DNA of 10,269 bases from Lentisphaerota bacterium (GTDB lineage Bacteria; Verrucomicrobiota; Lentisphaeria; Oligosphaerales; Oligosphaeraceae). Below the pieces are notes generated by a model. That model saw only the letters and a program-made list of their open reading frames with translations, was not told the DNA's origin and made no database searches. Where the stretch lies: the NCBI GenBank assembly GCA_012800625.1, contig JAAZIY010000067.1:1-10269 (forward strand), in the 5' to 3' direction. The position numbers and the translations under genes were made by a program. Shown here one piece after another: positions 1 through 5,121 of the stretch (the first letter of the stretch is position 1; the number at the start of each line of letters is the position of its first letter).

Positions 1-22
1 CGGCGCCCTGTAGGGGCGCCAC
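1..22. repeat. Dispersed hairpin repeat, left copy
   Basis: Seen directly: a 7-bp GC-only stem, GGCGCCC (2-8) pairing with GGGCGCC (14-20), around a TGTAG loop. The same 22 bases occur in the same orientation at 10196-10217. It is followed at 25-37 by a short ACAGCCTTT-C-GGC motif, which occurs with one change on the opposite strand at 10255-10267. No T-tract follows on either strand, so it is not a classical terminator. It lies beyond the 3' end of the nrdD-redoxin operon. Most likely an intergenic REP-like palindromic element, cut by the window edge. Confidence 0.75.
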
Positions 23-64
23 TAACAGCCTTTCGGCGTTATGACCTTTTTGGATGGGGTCTGT

Positions 65-84
65 CTTAGTGTGTCTTAGTGGTT
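65..84 (-). repeat. 10-bp tandem repeat (ACACYAAGAC type), copy 1
   Basis: Two adjacent 10-bp units on the plus strand, CTTAGTGTGT and CTTAGTGGTT; on the minus strand they read as the ACACTAAGAC type. The array starts 38 nt after the stop codon of the minus-strand redoxin gene and is in the same sense as that transcript. Related arrays lie at 3355-3374, 3622-3661 and 9889-9908. It does not look like a terminator or a coding sequence. Confidence 0.65.
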
Positions 85-122
85 CCAAGACTTTTTGGGC
101 GCGGTCTAAACTCGGGGCTGTC

Positions 123-530
123 TCAGAGGCAGTCCAGGGCCTGGTCCAGTATGGAGCTGATCATTTTTGGAGTTATAAGGCCTTTGCCGGCGGCGCTATA
201 GTCGGTCTGCAGTCCCAGGTACTGGTAGAGCTTGGCGGCTCCGCAGAGCTTGTCCTCCCGGTCCGGCTCCGGGTTGCGCAGATATTGCAGCCCGCCTTCG
301 TCAGCCGATTTGGAGAGCAGCATGGCGGGTATTTGGCTGGGATTGAGGCACTGCGCCAGGCAGAAAGGCACCAGGCCCTCCTCGCTCATAACGTCATGAT
401 AGGTTTTTTCAAAGCGCGCATAGCGCGGCTCTGAAAGCAGCTTGTCCAGCCTGCGGTTGAGCATGCTGCACTTGTCGCAGCCTTCCTTGCCAAAAACATG
501 AACGATGATTTTTTCTTGTGTGCTAATCAT
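123..530 (-). CDS. Thioredoxin/glutaredoxin-like protein, probable reductant of NrdD
   Basis: A 135-aa thioredoxin-fold protein. After a first beta strand (KIIVHVFGK) comes the redox motif GCDKC, with Cys18 and Cys21, followed by a helix. A plausible cis-proline lies at Pro68 in QIPAML. There is no signal peptide or membrane segment, so it should be cytosolic. A GTG at 537-539 overlaps the nrdD stop, but the ATG at 528-530 sits 8 nt after a strong GGAGG inside the end of nrdD, so I choose the ATG. The two genes are translationally coupled. Some class III reductases (the NrdD2 type studied in Neisseria bacilliformis) take electrons from a thioredoxin or glutaredoxin instead of formate. The coupling suggests that role here, but this is inference. 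The C-terminal third (after about residue 80) does not resemble ordinary glutaredoxin to me, and Cys57 and Cys61 are extra cysteines of unknown importance. Confidence 0.8.
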   Translation of the reverse strand: MISTQEKIIVHVFGKEGCDKCSMLNRRLDKLLSEPRYARFEKTYHDVMSEEGLVPFCLAQCLNPSQIPAMLLSKSADEGGLQYLRNPEPDREDKLCGAAKLYQYLGLQTDYSAAGKGLITPKMISSILDQALDCL

Positions 531-531
531 T

Positions 532-3258
532 TCATTCACCTCCCGCCGCTGACAGGCAGGGCGCCGTCAGCTCCTCGGCGGTCTCCACTGCGTAGCGTCC
601 GCGCTGACGGTTGACCAGTTCGCCGTAGCGCTTGGAGTTGTTCCAGTTGGATATCTTGCTGAAGTAGCCCACCACACGGGTCTCCCCGACCACGTCGCTC
701 GAGCCGCACTCGAGGCACTTTTCATGCAGGCCGCGGCTCTGGTGACTGCAGACATTGCAGTAGGTGAACTCCGGGGAGATGGTCACCTGGGCGGACTGTG
801 TGCGGCGGAAGACCTTCTCGATGAGCGAGGCGATGGCCTCGGCGGAGGGGCGCTCCTCGCCGATAAAGGCGTGCGTGATGGCGCCGGACTCGATGATGCT
901 GTGGAACATGCCCTGGGTCTCGATGCGCTCGACCAGGCTGACCGGAGCCTCGGCAGCCAGGTGCACCGAGTTGGTATAGTAGGCCACATCCTCGCTGTCG
1001 CCCTTGTAGCATTGCAGGGCCTCGTCGCGGAAGTAGACCAGGTCGGTGAGCGCCAGGCGGCGCGCGGCGCTTTCGGCGGGCGACTCCTCGAGGGTGAACT
1101 TGAGATTATAGCGCTCGGAGTACTCTTTGGCGCGCAGGTACATATGTGCAGTGATGCGCAGCCCGGCCTGCAGAGCCTCCTGGCTCTCGTGCAGCTCCTC
1201 GCCGCTGATGAATTTAACCGCGTCATTGACGCCGATCAGGCCGATGATGTAGGTGCACTTGTCCAGCTCCACGTAGGGTCGCCCGTCGCAGGCGGTTTTG
1301 CCTATCTGCCAAAGCGGGCGCCCCGGCCCGGACATCATCTCGGCGATTTTCTCCTTTTTTTGCAGATGCGCCTCGACGGCGAGCTGCATGGTCTTGTCGA
1401 TCTCGGCGAAAAGCCCTTCGAGGTTCTTCTGGCCGGCTCTGGCGGCGCGGTAGGCGGCCTGCGGAATGTTGACGGTGACATTTTGGAAGCCGCAGAAGCG
1501 CATGGACTCGGGGTGTTTGAGCATGCGGTTGTCGTCAATGGTGGTGCGCAGGCGGCAGCAGGCCGACAGGGTGACGTCGTCGCGGTCGAAGATAAAGTAG
1601 GTCGAGCCATTGCGGCTGGCCAGCTGGCAGGCCTCCTGGAAGATGCGGTATTGCTCCGGGTCCTCGAAGGTCTCGCGGCTGACGTGAAAGTCGCATTTGG
1701 GGAATTCGAAGACCATGCCGTTGCGGTCTCCCTCTCCCCAGACTTCGAGCAGGGCCGAGGTAAAGCGGCGCGCCTCCGGGATATAGTCGCCGTAGGTAAG
1801 CAGGTGTTCGCCGCGGGCCAGGCGCTGCGCCTCGATCTCGGGGTCGTAGTGCAGCCCGTCCTTGTCATTGTGCAGTTCGCGCAGCACCAGGCGTTTTTCC
1901 TTCTTTTTGTTGTCGACCAGGTAGAGGTCCATCAGGCGGTTTCCGGCCTCGTCGCAGTCTTGGCGCAGTTCTTCGAGCAGGTCATGGACCTTGCCCTTGG
2001 CGTCGCGCAGCTGGTAGCTGCCGCCCGGGCCTATGCTGGGCACCTCCTGCAGGTACTGCGGCACTCCGGTGTGGATATTGAAGTCCAAAAACAGGGTTTG
2101 GCCGCCGCGCGAGAAAGCATTTTGCGAGCCGTTGAAGATCAGCTCCTGGGCCACCTGCTTGATCTCCTTGTCGCTCAGGCCCACCAGGTAGGGGGCGTAG
2201 AAGATATTGATGTAGGCGATGCCCAGCGCGCCGGCATAGTTGGCCTGCATGGAGGCCAGGAAGGTGTTCAGATGCCCGGTGAGCACCGAGGCGCTGCGCG
2301 CCGGGTTGGACTCGGTGTTCAGGTTGGTCAGCCCGCGCAAGCCGTACTTCTTGATGTATTCAATGGAATGCGAGGAGCAGTAGACCCGGTGCGGGTAGCC
2401 CAAGTCGTGCAGATGCACCGCGCCGCTGTCGTGCGCATGCTTGACTTCCGGGCTGAAAATAGCCTCCAGACCCCATTGTTTGAGCAGCAGCTCGGCAATG
2501 CTCAGGTTCACCGCCTCTGGGTTGTTGCTCACTATATTGCTGTTTTCGGTGGGCTTGCTGTACATCAGGTTCTCGATGAACTCGCGCGGGATATGGTAGA
2601 GCGAGAGGTCTTTGAGCTGGTCGCGATAGCCTTGCTCAACAAGCACATTGTTGACCATTTCGCGCAGCAGCGGCGTGCCCAGACTGCGTATGTTGCTGGA
2701 GATGATCTGGTTCTCAACCTCCTTGGCCACCCCGAGCGCCTCCTCGGCGGACATCTGCAGCTTGCTGACCAGCTTGTCGACGATGCGGCTGCGGTCCCAG
2801 TGTTCCATTTTGCCCAGGGTGGCCGATTTGACCAGGAGCATGGACTGGTCGGTGAGGTCGGCTTTTTCGCCGCCGCCCTCCTCGGCCTGGCGCACATAGA
2901 TGGCCTTGCGCGCCAGCTCGCGGGTCTTGCGATAGCGCTTATATGCCGCCACGGTGTCGGACAGCTTGTTTTCGGCCAGGGTGATCTCCACCAGGTCCTG
3001 CACATCCTCGATTAGCGGGATGCGCTGCTTTTCGGCGTCGGGCTGCACGTAGTATTCGCAGAGCGGGTTGTCCAGCTGCACGACCACTTCGCGCGCCAGC
3101 TCGGCGGCGCGCGTCTCGTCCAGCGCCTGAGCGCCGTTGCGAGCCGCCGCCTGGCTGGCCTTCAAAATGGCGTTGGCGATCTTCGCCTCCTCGAATTGCA
3201 CTATGGTGCCGTCGCGCTTCTGAAAAAAATCGAATATGCTATGAGTGTCGCTGACCAT
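532..3258 (-). CDS. nrdD: Anaerobic (class III) ribonucleoside-triphosphate reductase
   Basis: A 908-aa cytosolic glycyl-radical enzyme that reduces NTPs to dNTPs without oxygen. An N-terminal ATP-cone lies at about residues 12-113 (FQKRDGT, AKIANAILKA, then AAYKRYRKTRE). A second cone-like stretch starts at Trp154 (WDRSRIVDKLV, EVENQI, LLREMVNNVL). The catalytic barrel has Cys294 in YCSSHS and the Cys567-Cys568 pair in LSACCRLR as candidate radical and redox cysteines. Four cysteines (834, 837, 848, 851) form a zinc ribbon, and Gly864 in RVVGYF is the expected glycyl-radical residue. About 70 residues (416-487) appear inserted between GPGG and TYGDY relative to the E. coli-type enzyme, which is about 710 aa; this comparison is from memory. 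I start at the ATG at 3256-3258, preceded by AGGGGAA, rather than an in-frame site 60 nt upstream that has no ribosome binding site. Two NrdR boxes lie upstream. The activase NrdG is not adjacent and must lie elsewhere. Confidence 0.96.
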   Translation of the reverse strand: MVSDTHSIFDFFQKRDGTIVQFEEAKIANAILKASQAAARNGAQALDETRAAELAREVVVQLDNPLCEYYVQPDAEKQRIPLIEDVQDLVEITLAENKLSDTVAAYKRYRKTRELARKAIYVRQAEEGGGEKADLTDQSMLLVKSATLGKMEHWDRSRIVDKLVSKLQMSAEEALGVAKEVENQIISSNIRSLGTPLLREMVNNVLVEQGYRDQLKDLSLYHIPREFIENLMYSKPTENSNIVSNNPEAVNLSIAELLLKQWGLEAIFSPEVKHAHDSGAVHLHDLGYPHRVYCSSHSIEYIKKYGLRGLTNLNTESNPARSASVLTGHLNTFLASMQANYAGALGIAYINIFYAPYLVGLSDKEIKQVAQELIFNGSQNAFSRGGQTLFLDFNIHTGVPQYLQEVPSIGPGGSYQLRDAKGKVHDLLEELRQDCDEAGNRLMDLYLVDNKKKEKRLVLRELHNDKDGLHYDPEIEAQRLARGEHLLTYGDYIPEARRFTSALLEVWGEGDRNGMVFEFPKCDFHVSRETFEDPEQYRIFQEACQLASRNGSTYFIFDRDDVTLSACCRLRTTIDDNRMLKHPESMRFCGFQNVTVNIPQAAYRAARAGQKNLEGLFAEIDKTMQLAVEAHLQKKEKIAEMMSGPGRPLWQIGKTACDGRPYVELDKCTYIIGLIGVNDAVKFISGEELHESQEALQAGLRITAHMYLRAKEYSERYNLKFTLEESPAESAARRLALTDLVYFRDEALQCYKGDSEDVAYYTNSVHLAAEAPVSLVERIETQGMFHSIIESGAITHAFIGEERPSAEAIASLIEKVFRRTQSAQVTISPEFTYCNVCSHQSRGLHEKCLECGSSDVVGETRVVGYFSKISNWNNSKRYGELVNRQRGRYAVETAEELTAPCLSAAGGE

Positions 3259-3310
3259 GCTCGTTCCCCTTTTGTAATATTTTAAATCTGAAATCAGAAT
3301 GTTAAGACGC

Positions 3311-3329
3311 TTGGGCAAAGGATGCCCAA
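3311..3329 (-). other. Small hairpin in the nrdD leader
   Basis: TTGGGCA (3311-3317) pairs perfectly with TGCCCAA (3323-3329) around a 5-nt loop, about 53 nt upstream of the nrdD ATG. A second short inverted repeat (TCTG-AAAT-CAGA) lies between it and the start codon. Nothing resembles a named riboswitch. It could shape the unusually long leader of about 230 nt, or have no function. Confidence 0.35.
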
Positions 3330-3354
3330 AGAATCAAATAAAGCAGAAATTTGG

Positions 3355-3374
3355 ACACCAAGACACACTAAGAC
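3355..3374 (+). repeat. 10-bp tandem repeat (ACACYAAGAC type), copy 2
   Basis: Two units, ACACCAAGAC and ACACTAAGAC, preceded by AAATTTGG. The same flank (AAATTGG) precedes the inverted copy at 3622-3661, so the homology is longer than the units themselves. This copy lies in the predicted nrdD leader, antisense to that transcript. It is the only one of the four copies that does not directly follow a stop codon. Confidence 0.65.
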
Positions 3375-3390
3375 GCAGCAGATTTTTCCA

Positions 3391-3406
3391 GGCTTCAGTT
3401 TTTTAG
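3391..3406 (+). repeat. Direct repeat GGCTTCAG-T6-AG, copy A
   Basis: A 16-nt string, GGCTTCAG followed by six T and AG, that recurs at 3570-3586 with one added C. The two copies flank the NrdR boxes and the hairpin. Neither has a convincing stem before its T-run, so I do not call them terminators. Confidence 0.45.
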
Positions 3407-3465
3407 CAGGCTCTAAGTATTGAACTCTAAGGCATTAGTAAAAACTGCCGGGTATTTTCTTGATG

Positions 3466-3481
3466 ACGCTATATGTGCGGT
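3466..3481 (-). promoter_or_regulatory. NrdR box 2 (degenerate)
   Basis: The core CTATAT and an outer AC...GT match the NrdR consensus ACACTATATATAGTGT at 11 of 16 positions. On its own it would be weak. Its start lies exactly 31 bp from the start of the strong box at 3497, the three-helical-turn spacing typical of NrdR box pairs. It would lie just downstream of the predicted nrdD transcription start, where bound NrdR would block elongation or open-complex formation. Confidence 0.7.
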
Positions 3482-3496
3482 GATTGCGCTATGAAT

Positions 3497-3512
3497 ACAC
3501 TATATACAGTGT
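3497..3512 (-). promoter_or_regulatory. NrdR box 1 (near-perfect)
   Basis: ACACTATATACAGTGT matches the NrdR consensus at 15 of 16 positions and is palindromic apart from one base. The palindrome extends outward to AATACAC...GTGTATT. NrdR is the zinc-ribbon/ATP-cone repressor of ribonucleotide reductase genes in many bacteria. The only reductase gene nearby is nrdD on the minus strand. The predicted -10 hexamer lies within this box, so bound NrdR would exclude RNA polymerase. Confidence 0.88.
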
Positions 3513-3526
3513 ATTTCGGCTTACAA
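3499..3526 (-). promoter_or_regulatory. Predicted nrdD promoter
   Basis: On the minus strand, TTGTAA (3521-3526) as -35, a 16-bp spacer, and TATAGT (3499-3504) as -10. Transcription would begin near 3492 and leave a leader of about 230 nt before the nrdD ATG. The -10 is inside NrdR box 1 and the -35 is in the apex of the neighbouring hairpin. This is prediction by eye; the agreement with the NrdR boxes raises my confidence. Confidence 0.55.
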
Positions 3527-3547
3527 GCCGAAATACGACTTTTTTTT
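3511..3547 (+). terminator. Perfect 12-bp hairpin with T-tract, plus-strand terminator-like
   Basis: GTATTTCGGCTT (3511-3522) pairs base for base with AAGCCGAAATAC (3525-3536), followed after GA by CT7 and, after ATC, a further run of seven T. That is the signature of an intrinsic terminator for plus-strand transcription. No plus-strand gene lies upstream within 3 kb: nrdD is on the minus strand. On the minus strand the hairpin is preceded by A-runs and lacks a U-tract after it. It may stop antisense transcription into the neighbouring operon, or end an unseen small RNA. Confidence 0.6.
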
Positions 3548-3569
3548 ATCTTTTTTTGTCAGGGGCTTC

Positions 3570-3586
3570 GGCTTCAGCTTTTTTAG
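3570..3586 (+). repeat. Direct repeat GGCTTCAG(C)-T6-AG, copy B
   Basis: Second copy of the string at 3391-3406, with one extra C before the T-run. It lies between the plus-strand T-tracts and the inverted CACCAAG array. No function is evident. Confidence 0.45.
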
Positions 3587-3621
3587 ATGCCAAGCCATCC
3601 TAAGGATATGGAATTGCATAA

Positions 3622-3661
3622 CTTGGTGTGTCTTCGTGTGTCTTGGTGTGTTTTCGTGTCC
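3622..3661 (-). repeat. 10-bp tandem repeat (ACACYAAGAC type), copy 3, four units
   Basis: The longest array. Four consecutive 10-bp units on the plus strand: CTTGGTGTGT, CTTCGTGTGT, CTTGGTGTGT and TTTCGTGTCC. It begins 32 nt after the stop codon of the minus-strand ceramidase-like gene and in that transcript reads as the ACACCAAG type. With the copy at 3355-3374 it forms a large inverted repeat around the nrdD control region. No intrinsic terminator for the upstream minus-strand operon is visible between here and nrdD. Confidence 0.7.
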
Positions 3662-3693
3662 AATTTGTTTTCTGGATGCGGTTTGTCAACGGT

Positions 3694-5052
3694 TCATGTG
3701 AAAAGCATTTCATCGATTTTGCTTAGTCCGGCGAGCAACTCGGTATGCAGATCTGCGTAGGGCAACTCGCCGAAAATCATAGGCACGATATCGGTGGTGT
3801 AGCCGCCTTTTTGTTGTCTGTTGCGCTCGACGATTTCTTTGTCCGGGGCATAGCCGCGGTAGCCGTTGCAGAAGCCCAGCAGCATTGCGTGCGGGCTTCT
3901 TGAGGCTGCGACCAGGTCATTTTTGATGGCTCGCATCACTTCAAAGGGTGCTCCGAGCAGGCAGACTGTGCCAAGGCGCAGGCCGGAAAGTGGCAGGCAC
4001 GGGCGGTAGCCGGGGTTTTGCTGCAGTTTTTTGCGCATTTTACGCAGCGCGAGCAAAAACACCATGGCTATTCTTGCTTCATGGTCGCTGTCGCTGACGC
4101 CTGGGGCATGCAGCTTTGCCAACTGCTCGGCCTCCATTTCATCAAGGCGTTGCAGGTTGATGTCGGCCCTGGCGCTGAAGTCAAAGTTTTCTTGGACGGC
4201 GCGGACGCTATGGTCTTCAAGCTCGACGCAGTTTACCAAAGCCTGGCGCAGCGAGTTGGCAAATCGGGTTGCAATCAGGCTCAAGGCCATCAGCGATTCA
4301 TCCTCCTCCTTGTGTACCACACAGCTATTGATGTCTCCCTGGGCGCCTTGCAAAAAAGCGCAGCAAGAGCCGGGGAACTCCTGTTCCAGCATGGCCACTG
4401 CCAGGGCCGGGAAGTCTCCGTGAATATAGCGGGTCTTTTGGCAACACACCACCGGGTGACAGCCATAATTGGCGAGGAGCGCCTTGATGCTGCCGTCCTG
4501 GCGCAGGAACTTGAGCACTTGCACTTCGGTGTCGGTCAGTTCCGGCTTTGCCGGTCGCCAATCAGCCTGCAAGACCTCCGACAAGGGCGGCGCATCCTTG
4601 TCGCGCTCCCGGTTCAAGGCTATGTGTTCACAGGGGGCCTTGCCAATGTGCAGGCTGACCTCCTCCAGTTTCTCCCAGGCCTGCAAGCCTGCCTGCAGCA
4701 GCTTGTCGGGCAGAATCTCCTGGTACACTGGGTCCATTTCACCCCAGCCGTGCATGGATATGGTGGCTGGCCCGGAGTGGGTATGCGTGCAGCAAATCAG
4801 TATTTGGCCCGGGCTTAAGTCGGGAATGGACTGGCAGATAGCCTCGGCCACCCCTTTTATGAATTCCTCTGAGAGACCTATTAGTTCGCAATTAATCAGC
4901 AGCGCTTTCCGCCCTTTTTCACTAAAGGCGTAGGCTCTGGCGCTCAATGGCAGGCGAACGCCAATGCTATGCCTGTTGATGAACGGGCCGAAGCCTGCCA
5001 GCTCCACTCCCACTCTGGGGGTGATATCGACTTTGCAACAACCTAACAGCAT
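3694..5052 (-). CDS. Neutral/alkaline ceramidase-fold metal hydrolase, substrate unknown
   Basis: A 452-aa protein with the signatures of the neutral/alkaline non-lysosomal ceramidase N-terminal domain: VDITPRVG near the N-terminus, THTHSGP with His90 and His92, NYGCHPVV with His199, GDFPALA, and the FLQGAQGD motif at Asp240. The histidines match the spacing of the family's zinc ligands as I recall it. True ceramidases have Ser in a GDVSPN motif; the aligned residue here is Asn242 (GDINS), so ceramide hydrolysis is doubtful. No signal peptide is visible, so it is probably cytosolic, unlike secreted ceramidases. AGGAG stands 7 nt before the ATG. The aminotransferase gene ends 69 bp upstream, so the two are probably cotranscribed. 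It may hydrolyse an amide or ester on an amino-sugar-like compound; this is inference. Family assignment is fairly sure, substrate unknown. Confidence 0.82.
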   Translation of the reverse strand: MLLGCCKVDITPRVGVELAGFGPFINRHSIGVRLPLSARAYAFSEKGRKALLINCELIGLSEEFIKGVAEAICQSIPDLSPGQILICCTHTHSGPATISMHGWGEMDPVYQEILPDKLLQAGLQAWEKLEEVSLHIGKAPCEHIALNRERDKDAPPLSEVLQADWRPAKPELTDTEVQVLKFLRQDGSIKALLANYGCHPVVCCQKTRYIHGDFPALAVAMLEQEFPGSCCAFLQGAQGDINSCVVHKEEDESLMALSLIATRFANSLRQALVNCVELEDHSVRAVQENFDFSARADINLQRLDEMEAEQLAKLHAPGVSDSDHEARIAMVFLLALRKMRKKLQQNPGYRPCLPLSGLRLGTVCLLGAPFEVMRAIKNDLVAASRSPHAMLLGFCNGYRGYAPDKEIVERNRQQKGGYTTDIVPMIFGELPYADLHTELLAGLSKIDEMLFT

Positions 5053-5078
5053 GGTAGCACTCCTGTTTCAACGTGGGC

Positions 5079-5118
5079 GCATGGCCGGCGGAGGCAAGCG
5101 TCCCCGCCGGCCCTGTGC
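5079..5118 (-). other. Intercistronic GC-rich hairpin
   Basis: GGCCGGCGG (5083-5091) pairs perfectly with CCGCCGGCC (5104-5112), and GCA/TGC pairs further out at 5079-5081 and 5116-5118. It lies in the 69-bp gap between the aminotransferase stop and the ribosome binding site of the ceramidase-like gene. No U-tract follows on the minus strand, so it looks like a processing or mRNA-stability element rather than a terminator. It could make the two genes differ in expression. Confidence 0.5.
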
Positions 5119-5121
5119 ATT

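Noticed and set aside
54..434. Plus-strand open frame over the redoxin gene
   Set aside because: Antisense to the CxxC redoxin, begins in a repeat and has no domain signature.
724..3015. Long plus-strand open frame of 763 codons antisense to nrdD
   Set aside because: It lies wholly within nrdD, has no protein-family signature, and is explained by the high GC third positions of nrdD. The sense frame has clear NrdD motifs.
3259..3318. Upstream start for nrdD adding 20 residues
   Set aside because: No ribosome binding site precedes it, whereas AGGGGAA precedes the ATG at 3256-3258, and the ATP-cone begins right after the latter.
3622..3661. CRISPR-like array
   Set aside because: Units are 10 bp and directly adjacent, with no spacers and no cas genes.
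4018..4818. Plus-strand open frames antisense to the ceramidase-like gene
   Set aside because: Shadow frames of a well-supported minus-strand gene; low-complexity composition and no motif.
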